Assembly (NCBI RefSeq): GCF_020179385.1
Contig: NZ_JAIBLJ010000004.1
Span: 1-64,000, forward strand
Length of the DNA: 64,000 nt
Reading direction: 5' to 3'
From: Alkalihalobacillus sp. YIM B00296
GTDB taxonomy: Bacteria; Bacillota; Bacilli; Bacillales; Fictibacillaceae
Shown: piece after piece, positions 1-8,061 of the stretch
How the letters are laid out: every line of letters starts with the position of its first letter
Position numbering within the stretch: position 1 is the stretch's first letter
The notes under the pieces: generated by a model
What the model was told of the DNA's origin: nothing
Databases searched by the model: none
Seen by the model: only the letters and a program-made list of their open reading frames with translations
Position numbers and translations under genes: made by a program

Positions 1-36
1 CGGCGCTCCGTATCCGACCTCACTCTCATCCCATGC

Positions 37-516
37 CTAAACGCGGGCTACGCCCTGTATGGGCTTTCCCATTCGGGAAATCTGTAATCCAAGCTTGTGA
101 TAAAACGGTAGGAGTTGTTCAACTTCTGACACCTTTCCCTCCAGCATAAGCTGTACAAGAATGCCATAAGCGACTTTTTCACCATGCAATGCTTGGTGTG
201 TTTCCTCTAGAGCAGTCAGCCCATTATGAATCGAGTGAGCTGCTGTAACCCTGCCATAATGATCATCAAATCCTCCGACCATGCCGCCAAGCATGATAAT
301 CGTTTCACTTACTTTTATAAAATCCTTGTTCAGTACGACAGTCTTCGCAGTGTTTATCGCTCCTTCTGAATGCTGAAGCAGGACATCCTTGCACAATCTC
401 GCCGTATAATGGGAAATTTGCAAAGGCATAGGTTTATTTTTGATTCCTGCCATTTAAACATCTGCCTCATACCATTTGGCAAGTGTATCGCCAATTCCGG
501 CAATTAGTAAAATCAT
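37..516 (-). pseudogene. glycerol dehydrogenase-like remnant (iron-containing alcohol dehydrogenase family)
   Basis: On the minus strand a reading frame gives LLIAGIGDTLAKWYEADV, then an in-frame TAA at about 454-456. It continues in the same frame with a 138-residue stretch containing GLTALEETHQALHGEKVAYG, typical of the C-terminal helical domain of GldA-like dehydrogenases with its metal-binding His segment. The N-terminal NAD-binding half is absent: a stop codon lies directly upstream of the first ATG at 516. The last ~13 residues before the stop at 37 do not look like the family, so the 3' end is probably also replaced. I read this as a dead fragment, not a short functional gene. Confidence 0.7.
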
Positions 517-524
517 TCAGGAGC

Positions 525-556
525 CGGGAGAGGGAAACTTCTCCCGTTTTTATTTT
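525..556 (+). terminator. rho-independent terminator without a gene
   Basis: CGGGAGA (525-531) pairs with TCTCCCG (540-546), followed by TTTTTATTTT on the plus strand. It points to a plus-strand transcript ending here, yet no plus-strand gene lies to its left in the window. It sits right at the broken 5' edge of the dehydrogenase remnant, consistent with a rearrangement junction. Confidence 0.6.
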
Positions 557-604
557 GGTAGATGCAGCAATCAAAAAAGGGGTTCGACAAATTAAGCGTT
601 TAGT

Positions 605-622
605 CAATCAAACGTTTGTTTA
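605..622. promoter_or_regulatory. TetR-type operator-like palindrome 1
   Basis: CAATCAAACGTTTGTTTA has AAACGTTT at its centre and is an inverted repeat with one mismatch. It resembles operators of TetR-family repressors. It lies just upstream of an AAAGGGAGGAAA ribosome-binding-like sequence that has no gene behind it. Confidence 0.4.
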
Positions 623-660
623 AAGGGAGGAAATTGTTGATGTGAAAGGATTTTCAGTTT

Positions 661-678
661 CAATCAAATGTTTGATTG
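661..678. promoter_or_regulatory. TetR-type operator-like palindrome 2
   Basis: CAATCAAATGTTTGATTG has perfect 8-bp arms around a 2-bp centre and is a close relative of the palindrome at 605-622. The two sites are 56 bp apart start to start. No coding region follows before the repeat hairpins at 688. Confidence 0.4.
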
Positions 679-687
679 AAGGGCATG

Positions 688-795
688 GGTGCCAGGCACC
701 AAATGAAAACCCTTGTGCCACTTGGGTTCCTTTATGGTGCCTGACACCTTTTGAGAACCGTTGGGGTACAAGGGTTAAAATATAGTGCCTGGTAC
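688..795. repeat. GGTGCC-type hairpin repeat, copy 1
   Basis: GGTGCCAGGCACC (688-700), GGTGCCTGACACC (736-748) and GTGCCTGGTAC (785-795) surround an inner stem AACCC/GGGTT. The same arrangement recurs near 7978, 15527 and 54816, so this is a dispersed REP-like or MITE-like intergenic family, not a local terminator. No transposase for it is visible here. Confidence 0.65.
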
Positions 796-797
796 AG

Positions 798-1394
798 TCA
801 TCGTGGGAGTTTGAAGAATTCGGTGTTTTCGCTATAGTTTCCGGCTAGTCTTCCGAGTGGTTGGAGTTTTTCCAGGTTGACTTTGTATGGTTCCAGATAG
901 TATTCATCCTTGATGTGATAGTGGATCATTTCACCAAGGATCAGGTGGTCTGATCCAAGTGGTATGATTTTATGCAGCTTGCATTCCATTTGGATCGGGG
1001 CTTCCGCTACTCGTTTCGGTTTGACGACTGCACTGTCTACCGGTGTAAGCCCAGCCTCCTCGAATTCGTCTGCCTCTCTTGGCAGGTTCTCTGAGCTTTT
1101 CTGCATTTGATTCCCTAATGAGGCAGGGACCACATTGATGACATACTCTTGCTGAGAGCGGATATTCACTAACGTATCTTTTTCCGTACCCGCTCGTTCA
1201 CCAACACCAGGGCCGATTGAAATAGCCAAGGTCGGCGGCTGCCTTGATGCAACGGTAAAGAAGCTAAACGGAGCTAAATTCAATTTCCCTTCCTCTGAAA
1301 TAGTCGAAACCCACGCAATCGGCCTCGGTACAACTGACCCTGACAGTAATTTATAAACCTCTTTTGTCCTTAGTTTCGAAGGATCAAATTCCAT
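798..1394 (-). CDS. flavin reductase family protein (FMN-binding split barrel)
   Basis: A 198-residue cytoplasmic protein of the flavin reductase-like family, which binds FMN in a split barrel. The N-terminal signature SGSVVPRPIAWVSTISEEG followed by NLAPFSFFTVASRQPP is characteristic. I start at the ATG at 1394, which has GAGGAGG 7-8 bases upstream; a longer frame reaching 1418 would start inside that ribosome binding region. It is the last gene of the minus-strand acid-catabolism group and sits 27 bp after the MFS gene, probably co-transcribed. Relatives include reductase components of two-component oxygenases, but no oxygenase is nearby, so the physiological role is open. Confidence 0.85.
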   Translation of the reverse strand: MEFDPSKLRTKEVYKLLSGSVVPRPIAWVSTISEEGKLNLAPFSFFTVASRQPPTLAISIGPGVGERAGTEKDTLVNIRSQQEYVINVVPASLGNQMQKSSENLPREADEFEEAGLTPVDSAVVKPKRVAEAPIQMECKLHKIIPLGSDHLILGEMIHYHIKDEYYLEPYKVNLEKLQPLGRLAGNYSENTEFFKLPR

Positions 1395-1421
1395 TCGTAT
1401 ATTCCCTCCTCTATCCATCTA

Positions 1422-2684
1422 TCATGATCCTCTTAATCTACTTTTCCGGACTTGATAGGACAATATAGAAAGTAACACTATAACAATACCCATGATTGCC
1501 GTAATCGAAAGCCATCCTGCTGTGTAATGTCCGTTCTGGTCGACCATCAAACCAAAGATCGGTGGGACAAAAATAACACCCATCGAGCCTAGCGTTATGC
1601 TATACCCACTCGATAAACCTGTTTGTTCTTTCGGCACCAATTCAGACGCGATATTCATCCAAATCCCGTTGAATCCCGAAACACAAAACCCGAACAAAAT
1701 GATGACCGGAACCAATACTAAGAACGGCGTACCTTCTGGAAGAAAGGCAACAATTGTACTTGCTATAGCTGCTAAAACGGCGATGATCATAAGGATGATC
1801 AATCTTCTCCCATTGAACAACTTGTCACTGATGATGCCCCAGCCGATCCTCCCTAACGAACCGCTCACTTCAGAAATGACAAGCAGGATGCCGGATAAAA
1901 ACAGGCTGATTCCCATTTTTTCATAGGCGAATAAGACGATGTACGTATTCAAGCACATTTGCGATCCGTTCAACCCCATGGCGCTCAAACTGACCAGCAG
2001 CAGCGGTTTGTTTTTCGCCATTTTAACCAGGGAGTTCCGAAAGTAAGAGATTCCTTCTTTTTCCCGTGGCTGTAAACTTCCCAATGGGTCTCTGTAAAAA
2101 GCGAAAGCGACAAACCCGGTGATGATCAACCCTATGCAGGCGGTCAGAAGGACAGGCCGCCATCCAAATGTCGCAGAAAGAGGCAGCAATAAAAAACCCG
2201 CCATGGCGGAGCCGAAGGTAATACCCATCTGCTTGATCCCCATTGCAGTTCCTCTTTGGGTTTGTGAAAACCAGTAAATGATCCCTCTGTTCGAAGTAGG
2301 ATGCATTGCCCCATAGCCGAGTCCGCCGATTAATACTAAAAGCAGGACAAAAACAAAGTTCGTCAGCATCGTCATGATCAGGAAACTGACGCCTAAGCAG
2401 AGCGAAAGCATCAAAAGCAGCCTTCTCGAACCAATGAAGTCTGCCATGAAACCCACTGGAATGGATGCAATCGCTTGGCCGATAAAAAGTGCTGAGGGCA
2501 ACAAACCGATTTCTGCTTTTGAAAGCGATAGGTCCTCTCCAATCAATATCCCTAATGGACCAAGGCTTCTGCCAACGAACGCGACCATCAACTGAGCAAT
2601 GAGGAGCCACAGCAACATCCGCCATGGCTCTACAAAAAAACCTCTCTGTTCCGTTTTAAGCTCAACTGTGTTCACATCAATCAT
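1422..2684 (-). CDS. MFS transporter (organic-anion type)
   Basis: A 420-residue integral membrane protein with the usual 12-helix major facilitator pattern. The loop 2-3 signature is visible as GFMADFIGSRRLLL, and the second half has its counterpart around GRIGWGIISDKLFNGRR. It probably moves a small carboxylate, given neighbours that encode CoA-transferase and CoA-lyase enzymes and a sodium symporter, but the substrate cannot be read from the sequence. The ATG at 2684 lies almost on top of the AAAAAAGAG ribosome binding region; a GTG nine bases further in (2675) has better spacing and may be the true start. Confidence 0.85.
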   Translation of the reverse strand: MIDVNTVELKTEQRGFFVEPWRMLLWLLIAQLMVAFVGRSLGPLGILIGEDLSLSKAEIGLLPSALFIGQAIASIPVGFMADFIGSRRLLLMLSLCLGVSFLIMTMLTNFVFVLLLVLIGGLGYGAMHPTSNRGIIYWFSQTQRGTAMGIKQMGITFGSAMAGFLLLPLSATFGWRPVLLTACIGLIITGFVAFAFYRDPLGSLQPREKEGISYFRNSLVKMAKNKPLLLVSLSAMGLNGSQMCLNTYIVLFAYEKMGISLFLSGILLVISEVSGSLGRIGWGIISDKLFNGRRLIILMIIAVLAAIASTIVAFLPEGTPFLVLVPVIILFGFCVSGFNGIWMNIASELVPKEQTGLSSGYSITLGSMGVIFVPPIFGLMVDQNGHYTAGWLSITAIMGIVIVLLSILSYQVRKSRLRGS

Positions 2685-2860
2685 CTCTTTTTTCTAGTTT
2701 ATTAACGTGAATACTTTTTAAATAAAGATCAAAAAATTAACGAAATTAGAAACAACACCGACTAAAAGCATCATGTCCTATGATAACGCCGGTACTAGCA
2801 CGTCCTGTACGTCGGAGGACCGGAGAAACCGAGTAACAGAGAAATTCGCTGTTTATACAA

Positions 2861-4366
2861 CTAAGCTTCTATTTTCAAAGAAGTCATCTCATCCGCTTGA
2901 CCTTCCTGCTTAGCGGAGACAGGCATAAGAACCGATCCGATGACTACAACGCCGAAGTTCACTAACAGCCCGATAACTCCGCCATGGATTCCATAAATGG
3001 TTTTCAATCCAGTGAGGGTCATCACCCCAGCAATCACGGCACCTAACAGCATTCCCCAGAATACAGGCTTTGCGGAAAGCTTCTTCCAATACAGCCCTAA
3101 AATGAAGGCTGGGAAAACTTGTACGAGTAGTTCGAATTTTAACACGAAAATCTGATAAAGTGTTCCTGGAGGATTCCAAGCAATCCAGATCAACAGGATG
3201 ACTGCAATCACTCCGACGATTTTCCCGACCAGGACTTTGCGATATTCAGAGGCTTTCGGATTGATGAAGTTACCGTATATATCGTTCGAAATCATCGACG
3301 AAAAACTGAGTAATACCGAGTCGGCTGTAGAAACAATCGCCGCCACGATCCCACCGAAGAACAGGATCATTACCCAGTAATAGAATGAATTGATCGAAGC
3401 GATTTCGTTCGCCATCATCCCGACCAATTGTTCCGAATTTGCTTCATTCAAACCAGGAAACATGGAAATTCCGATGATCCCGATGACGAAGACCAGCCCA
3501 GTTGTTACCGGAGGCATCCACGCCATACGCGCAAAGGACTTTTTCAACGTCTTTTCACTCTCAGCTGAGTAAATCCGTTGCACCGCATGCGGATAGATCG
3601 CCGCACCACAACCTACAAGGATCAAGATGCTAAACCAGTTGATCGAGGTTTCCATCGCCGGTACACCAACCTTAGCCGGTTCTGAATCCATGATGAAGGT
3701 CGTCACATTCGTCAGGTTTCCACCGACAAGGTAGAGTGCGCCGCCAAGGAACACGAGGATTCCGACCATCAGTACGAGACCTTGCATCACGTCTGTAAAA
3801 GCGACGGCCTTCATTCCACCCATCCACTCATAAGCAAGCATGACGAGGATAAAAGCGATGACAGCTACCTGGTAAGGGATGGTTCCGCCAGTCATTCCTG
3901 CGACAGCTTGTCCAATCGCAACGAGTTGTTCCAACAGGTAGTTTCCGAGCCCCCATAACATGAGGAACACACCCAGCAACGTCACGGCTTTCGAGTTGAA
4001 GCGATACTTGAGCCAGTCTGTCGGGGTGATAAATTTATTGCGTTTCGAAATGACGTATAACCTCGGTGCAAACAATAAATAGACACCGATGATGATGGTC
4101 ATGAACGAGACGGATTGGATCCAGGAAAATCCGCTTCGATATGCTGTCGGGGCATAACCTACGATCGTATTCCCGCTGTATTGGGTCGCATACAAGGTGA
4201 AGAACAAGGCGATGAAGCCCAGGTTTTTGCCAGCGAGAAAGTAGCCTGACATCGAGTGATGAATCTTTTTATCCCCTCGACCTGATAAATAACCGATCAG
4301 GAGCATCACCAATGCGTAAAAGACCAGGATGATGACGCCGTCCATACCTGAGAATGCTAGATTCAT
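2861..4366 (-). CDS. sodium:solute symporter family transporter (SSS)
   Basis: A 501-residue membrane protein of the sodium:solute symporter family (PanF/PutP fold, about 13 helices). Family segments such as LFFTLYATQYSGNTIVGYAP near the N-terminus, EWMGGMKAVAFTDVMQG (residues about 190-205) and STADSVLLSFSSMISNDIY (about 345-365) are present. It overlaps the DUF3311 gene upstream by four bases (ATGA), the usual arrangement of this two-gene transporter unit. Probable uptake of the acid that the nearby CoA-transferase activates (inference). Ribosome binding site AAGGTGG precedes the ATG. Confidence 0.9.
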   Translation of the reverse strand: MNLAFSGMDGVIILVFYALVMLLIGYLSGRGDKKIHHSMSGYFLAGKNLGFIALFFTLYATQYSGNTIVGYAPTAYRSGFSWIQSVSFMTIIIGVYLLFAPRLYVISKRNKFITPTDWLKYRFNSKAVTLLGVFLMLWGLGNYLLEQLVAIGQAVAGMTGGTIPYQVAVIAFILVMLAYEWMGGMKAVAFTDVMQGLVLMVGILVFLGGALYLVGGNLTNVTTFIMDSEPAKVGVPAMETSINWFSILILVGCGAAIYPHAVQRIYSAESEKTLKKSFARMAWMPPVTTGLVFVIGIIGISMFPGLNEANSEQLVGMMANEIASINSFYYWVMILFFGGIVAAIVSTADSVLLSFSSMISNDIYGNFINPKASEYRKVLVGKIVGVIAVILLIWIAWNPPGTLYQIFVLKFELLVQVFPAFILGLYWKKLSAKPVFWGMLLGAVIAGVMTLTGLKTIYGIHGGVIGLLVNFGVVVIGSVLMPVSAKQEGQADEMTSLKIEA

Positions 4367-4617
4367 TGTTCATCCACCTTTCTTTTCTCTGCTTCTTCTA
4401 TGTCCTCCACGATATTCCATTCATGTGTACACAACCAGCTTAGATACCCGCACAGGACCAGTGAAAAAATCCCCGATAGAAATGCCCAAAATGGAAAGCC
4501 TAAAATGATCGGCTCAACGGCTTTAACGGAATGGTACCAGGGCACGATAGCTAGAACAATCAGGACAAGTCCAATCCAAATCCATTTTTTCTTGATCGGC
4601 TCTTTCATCTTTTCCAT
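4363..4617 (-). CDS. DUF3311 family small membrane protein
   Basis: An 84-residue protein with two predicted membrane helices (about residues 13-30 and 38-62). The motif IVPWYHSVKAVEPIILGFPF matches the DUF3311 family, whose genes regularly precede SSS transporter genes. It translationally overlaps the symporter gene and is preceded by AAGGAGG. Its partner role is inferred from family context only. Confidence 0.85.
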   Translation of the reverse strand: MEKMKEPIKKKWIWIGLVLIVLAIVPWYHSVKAVEPIILGFPFWAFLSGIFSLVLCGYLSWLCTHEWNIVEDIEEAEKRKVDEQ

Positions 4618-4940
4618 ATGTTACGACCTCCTTGACATGATAGAATTTTATGAAAATAGTAAATCTTATAGGCTTTCTCAAAGGAACTGATTTTTGCCTG
4701 ATAAATCAATGTGTCGCCTACTTCATCAAGACCTTGTAAAAGTTGTGATTTCTGATAAGGCCTAATTTCGAAGGACGTTTTGAATTCAAGGTCGTCCGTC
4801 ACCATCTGCCCCTCTAAATCGACAGTGAGGCGGTAGCCAGGATTTTGCTTTGTTTTGTTGAAGAGCGTCTCAATCTCTTCTTCTGGTAAAACGACGGTCC
4901 CATATTTTCTTGTACAAGGTCTTCCCCATTCATCCCCTCC
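4605..4940 (-). pseudogene. leuD: LeuD-like (3-isopropylmalate/citraconate dehydratase small subunit) fragment
   Basis: Reading from just after the CoA-transferase stop codon, one continuous minus-strand frame gives GTVVLPEEEIETLF, NPGYRLTVDLEGQ and LLQGLDEVGDTLIYQAKISSFEKA. This is the C-terminal half of the LeuD swivel subunit. The N-terminal half is missing and the frame has no usable start codon; the ATG behind the AAGGAGGGG site opens a different frame. The frame then runs into the DUF3311 gene. It is therefore a truncated gene or a deletion scar. No LeuC-like large subunit is in the window. It implies that a hydro-lyase once belonged to this operon. Confidence 0.75.
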
Positions 4941-4943
4941 TTT

Positions 4944-6152
4944 TTAGATGATGTTGGCTGCCTTCAATTCTTCGAAATCTTTTTCGGTGAATCCTAAAAG
5001 TTTGCTATAGACTTCCTCGTTGTGTTTTCCTTGTTTTTCAGGTCCAGGGTGATTGACTTTACCGGGTGTCCGGCTTAATTTCGGTACGATCCCTGGCATC
5101 GGAAATTCGCCAAGCTGGGGGTGATCGACTTTCAAGATCATTTCACGTTCTTGATAGTGCGGGTCTTCAACAATTTCTTTTGCGGTATAGATCATTCCCG
5201 ACGGCACGCCTTTTTCCTCGAGCTTTTGAAGTGCATCTTTAGCTGGCAGGGATTTCGTCCATTCCTCGATTAACAGGTCAAGCTCCTTCATGTTCCTGCC
5301 CCTCGCGTGATGGGTCGCAAATCGTTCATCGTCCGCAAGTTCTGGTCGGTCCATCGCTTCACAAAGCCTTCTGAACACACCGTCTGCGTTCGCCCCGATC
5401 ACGATATACGTCTCGTCTTTTGTAAAATAGATGTTGGATGGCGCTACGCCGGGAAGGATATTCCCCATCCGCTCTCGAACATAACCCGCAAGCAGGTAAT
5501 CCGGAATCAAGCTCTCCATGACGGAAAAGACGGATTCATATAGGGCTGTGTCGACGACTTGCCCTTTTCCTGATTGCTCCCTTTCATGAAGGGCGACGAG
5601 ACAGCCGATCGTCGCAAATAATGCGGCAAGCGTATCACCGATCGAGATGCCAATCCTTGTCGGGGCGCGATCCGGAAAACCAGTGATGTTACGCAATCCG
5701 CCCATCGCTTCGCCTACACTACCGAAGCCTGCCCGATGCTTATAAGGTCCTGTTTGACCAAATCCAGAGGTCCGCATCATGATCAGTTTCGGATTGATTT
5801 CAGAAAGGGTTTCATAGGATAAGTTCCATTTTTCCATCGTTCCCGGACGGAAGTTTTCGATAATGATATCTGAGTCCTTCACCATTTCTTTTAAAAGTTG
5901 TTGTCCTTTTTCCTCCCGCAGGTTCAAGGTGATCGATTTTTTGTTTCTGGACTGGATCGGCCACCAAAGCCCGACTCCATCTTTCTCTTTGCCCCAATTT
6001 CTCATCGGATCTTCTTTATCCGGGGGTTCGACTTTAATGACTTCTGCACCGAAGTCCGCGAACAATCTGCCGGAAAAAGGTCCTGCTAAAAGGGTGCCTA
6101 ATTCAAGCACGCGTACCCCCTCGAGAGGTAAACGTTCATGGTTTTCGCTCAT
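4944..6152 (-). CDS. class III CoA-transferase (CaiB/BaiF family)
   Basis: A 402-residue cytoplasmic enzyme of the CaiB/BaiF family, which swaps CoA between carboxylic acids. RVLELGTLLAGPFSGRLFAD, VIKVEPP, SRNKKSITLNL and IIIENFRPGTMEKW follow the family order. The Asp of ISIGDTLAALFA (about residue 173) occupies the place of the catalytic aspartate. First gene of the minus-strand operon, with AAGGAGG before its ATG, and controlled from the intergenic region shared with the GntR regulator. With an HMG-CoA-lyase-type enzyme and a former LeuD-like hydratase as neighbours, a citramalate or similar hydroxy-acid CoA-transferase is a reasonable guess. The sequence alone does not fix the substrate. 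Confidence 0.88.
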   Translation of the reverse strand: MSENHERLPLEGVRVLELGTLLAGPFSGRLFADFGAEVIKVEPPDKEDPMRNWGKEKDGVGLWWPIQSRNKKSITLNLREEKGQQLLKEMVKDSDIIIENFRPGTMEKWNLSYETLSEINPKLIMMRTSGFGQTGPYKHRAGFGSVGEAMGGLRNITGFPDRAPTRIGISIGDTLAALFATIGCLVALHEREQSGKGQVVDTALYESVFSVMESLIPDYLLAGYVRERMGNILPGVAPSNIYFTKDETYIVIGANADGVFRRLCEAMDRPELADDERFATHHARGRNMKELDLLIEEWTKSLPAKDALQKLEEKGVPSGMIYTAKEIVEDPHYQEREMILKVDHPQLGEFPMPGIVPKLSRTPGKVNHPGPEKQGKHNEEVYSKLLGFTEKDFEELKAANII

Positions 6153-6198
6153 TTATGAATCCTCCTTAAATAGCGCGGTTATCTAAAGATTCTGAATG

Positions 6199-6228
6199 TT
6201 GCATACAATACTAGCAATTTGTATACAA
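6199..6228. promoter_or_regulatory. GntR/FCD operator pair
   Basis: TTGCATACAA (6199-6208) and the perfect palindrome TTGTATACAA (6219-6228) lie 20 bp apart, about two helical turns, upstream of the CoA-transferase operon. The same box recurs at 6353. Such palindromes are typical targets of FCD-type GntR regulators, and the gene for one starts at 6381. Confidence 0.65.
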
Positions 6229-6244
6229 AAAATCAATGTTATTT

Positions 6245-6258
6245 TGTAAACGCTTTAA
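6245..6258. promoter_or_regulatory. cre-like site (CcpA)
   Basis: TGTAAACGCTTTAA fits the catabolite-responsive element pattern TGWAANCGNTNWCA except near its end. It lies between the divergent promoters of the acid-catabolism locus, where carbon catabolite control would be expected. Confidence 0.4.
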
Positions 6259-6352
6259 ATTTGGGTGTTTTTAACTAAAAAAGTGGCAATTATCGGTATT
6301 GTTATAACGATTTTTGGTCTGTTTTTTGAATTTATTGAAAATTTAATCCCCT

Positions 6353-6394
6353 TTGTATACAATGAAATCGAGGTGTTGTTATGAATGTATACAA
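6353..6394. promoter_or_regulatory. GntR operators at the regulator's own start
   Basis: A perfect TTGTATACAA (6353-6362) lies 18 bp before the regulator's ATG. A near-copy, ATGTATACAA (6385-6394), covers its first codons. This arrangement suggests that the regulator represses its own gene. Confidence 0.6.
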
Positions 6395-7052
6395 CTATAT
6401 AAAAGATGCGATCGTGCTGGGAAAATACGAACCAGGGATGAGGTTGACGGAAGAGCATCTTGCCAATGAGCTGAAGATGAGCCGTACACCGATCCGCGAA
6501 GCGATCAAAAAATTACAAGCAGACGGGTTGATCGTCCCACTAAAGCGCGGTGTGAGTGTCCGGAGTTTTACAAAAGAGGACATCCGTCAAATCTATGACC
6601 TCAGGACCTTGCTTGAAGGATACGCTGCGTCACAGGCAGCTATCCACCGGACGGATGAAGATCTTGAAAAAATGGCGGAAGCGAACAAATTATATGAGCA
6701 AGCTATCAATGAATGTGTACAAGCAGATATCCATAGCGTCAAAAAAGTCGTTGAAGTGAACCAACAATTTCATGAGGCAGTCGTCATGGCGTCGGGAAAC
6801 CAGCATATCCACTTCCATATTTCAAAGGTCGTTGTCGTGCCCTTGATCTTCCGGTCTTTCTATTGGTATGACCGTGGTATGTTGGAACGGTCTCTTGAAG
6901 TTCATCGGATCATTTTAAAAGCGATTGAGAATCAAGAATCGGAACGGGCACGTATCGCGATGCATGAACATATTTACGAAGGCCGTGACCATGTTTTGAC
7001 CCATTTGGAAGACATAAAGAACCACCATTTGATAAAGGAGGATGTACATTGA
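6381..7052 (+). CDS. GntR family transcriptional regulator (FCD/FadR subfamily)
   Basis: A 223-residue regulator. The N-terminal winged helix (about residues 5-70) has the GntR signature GMRLTEEHLANELKMSRTPI followed by REAIKKLQADGLI. The C-terminal all-helical FCD domain (about 78-210) contains LRTLLEGYAASQAA, the family's small-acid and metal-binding fold. It faces the CoA-transferase operon and overlaps the lyase gene downstream by four bases, so it is autoregulated with the lyase. TTGTATACAA-type boxes on both sides of the intergenic region are its probable sites. The effector is probably the pathway acid or its CoA ester (inference). Confidence 0.9.
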   Translation: MNVYNYIKDAIVLGKYEPGMRLTEEHLANELKMSRTPIREAIKKLQADGLIVPLKRGVSVRSFTKEDIRQIYDLRTLLEGYAASQAAIHRTDEDLEKMAEANKLYEQAINECVQADIHSVKKVVEVNQQFHEAVVMASGNQHIHFHISKVVVVPLIFRSFYWYDRGMLERSLEVHRIILKAIENQESERARIAMHEHIYEGRDHVLTHLEDIKNHHLIKEDVH

Positions 7053-7933
7053 TCGAGATCTGTGAAGTCGGCCCAAGAGATGGTATCCAGAATGAAGCGA
7101 AGTTTGTCCCCACAGAAGCGAAGGTGGCGTTGATCGAAAAGCTGATTGACTCAGGCATTCGGTATATCGAGGCAGTCTCGTTCGTCAATCCGAAAGTCGT
7201 CCCGCAAATGGCAGATGCAGAAAAGTTGTTGGCGAAGTTGTCAGTTCGGGATGATATCAAATATGCCGGTCTCATTTTAAGCCGGTCTGGTTTGGAGAGG
7301 GCTCTGAAGACGGATGTAGGTCATTTACATGTCGCCACGACGACAAGTGACTCATTTAACCTGAAAAATGTAAAGAGGACTGTGGTTGATGCAACCGAGG
7401 AATTGAGCAAAGTTGTGGCAGATGGCGTATCGGATGGCAGAAAAGTAATCGGTGTACTAGGTACCGCTTTCGGCTGCCCTTTTGAAGGTGAAGTACCTGT
7501 CGAGCGTGTATTGAAGGTTGCAGAAAGCTTTTTGAAGGCTGGAAGCAGGGGGATTACCCTTGCAGATACGACAGGGATGGCCAACCCGAACCAGGTATCG
7601 GAGGTGGTCGGTTCTTTCAAGAAGGCGTTCGGTGAAGATCTGGATCTCGGTTTGCATTTCCATAATACACGCGGACTCGGACTTGCCAATGTCCTTGCAG
7701 GGTATAATGCAGGTGTGAAGCGATTCGATTCCTCGATCGCTGGACTTGGCGGATGCCCATTTGCGCCAAAAGCTGTCGGCAATGTATGTACAGAAGATAT
7801 GGTCAACATGTTCCATGGCATGGGAGCTGTGACCGGCACAGATCTAGAACAGCTCGTCGAAACCGCCAAATGGATGGAACAGAACATGGGCCGCGCCCTC
7901 GACGGCATGCTCTTGAAAGCAGGAATAGCGTAA
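7049..7933 (+). CDS. hydroxymethylglutaryl-CoA lyase family enzyme
   Basis: A 294-residue TIM-barrel lyase. VGPRDGIQNE near the N-terminus binds the metal and substrate. AGLGGCPFAPKAVGNVCTED (about residues 231-250) carries the catalytic Cys of HMG-CoA lyases. Family members split 3-hydroxy-3-methylglutaryl-CoA into acetoacetate and acetyl-CoA; related enzymes cleave (R)-citramalyl-CoA into pyruvate and acetyl-CoA. The start is a TTG with AAAGGAGGA upstream and overlaps the regulator's stop. The divergent CoA-transferase would supply its CoA-ester substrate. Typical second-His motif HCHDT is HFHNT here. Confidence 0.88.
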   Translation: MIEICEVGPRDGIQNEAKFVPTEAKVALIEKLIDSGIRYIEAVSFVNPKVVPQMADAEKLLAKLSVRDDIKYAGLILSRSGLERALKTDVGHLHVATTTSDSFNLKNVKRTVVDATEELSKVVADGVSDGRKVIGVLGTAFGCPFEGEVPVERVLKVAESFLKAGSRGITLADTTGMANPNQVSEVVGSFKKAFGEDLDLGLHFHNTRGLGLANVLAGYNAGVKRFDSSIAGLGGCPFAPKAVGNVCTEDMVNMFHGMGAVTGTDLEQLVETAKWMEQNMGRALDGMLLKAGIA

Positions 7934-7977
7934 ATAAAACCTTAAATCAAAAAGCAAGTTTAATGAAAATATATAAT

Positions 7978-8061
7978 GTGCCAGGCTCCGAATTGTAATC
8001 GGTGCCTGGCACTTTTTATGAATAGAGATGTATCAAGGGGGTTGAAAGTGTACCTAGCACC
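7978..8061 (+). repeat. GGTGCC-type hairpin repeat, copy 2, usable as terminator
   Basis: GTGCCAGGC (from 7978) pairs with the GCCTGGCAC part of 8002-8012, followed by TTTTT. This can end the regulator-lyase transcript. A further half, GTACCTAGCACC, lies at about 8050-8061. The adjoining sequence is shared with 15540-15600. Confidence 0.55.

Noticed and set aside
1-80. GC-rich sequence at the left edge that might be part of a group II intron or other structured RNA replacing the dehydrogenase 3' end
   Set aside because: Only about 60 bp are visible, the orientation does not fit an intron 5' end, and no intron-encoded protein is in the window.
643-780. Short plus-strand frame behind the AAAGGGAGG site (GTG start, about 46 codons)
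   Set aside because: It runs straight through the hairpin repeats and has a composition like translated repeat DNA; no resemblance to a protein.
2023-2625. 200-residue minus-strand frame inside the MFS gene
   Set aside because: Shadow frame of the transporter gene with no ribosome binding site and a Cys/His/Arg-rich composition.
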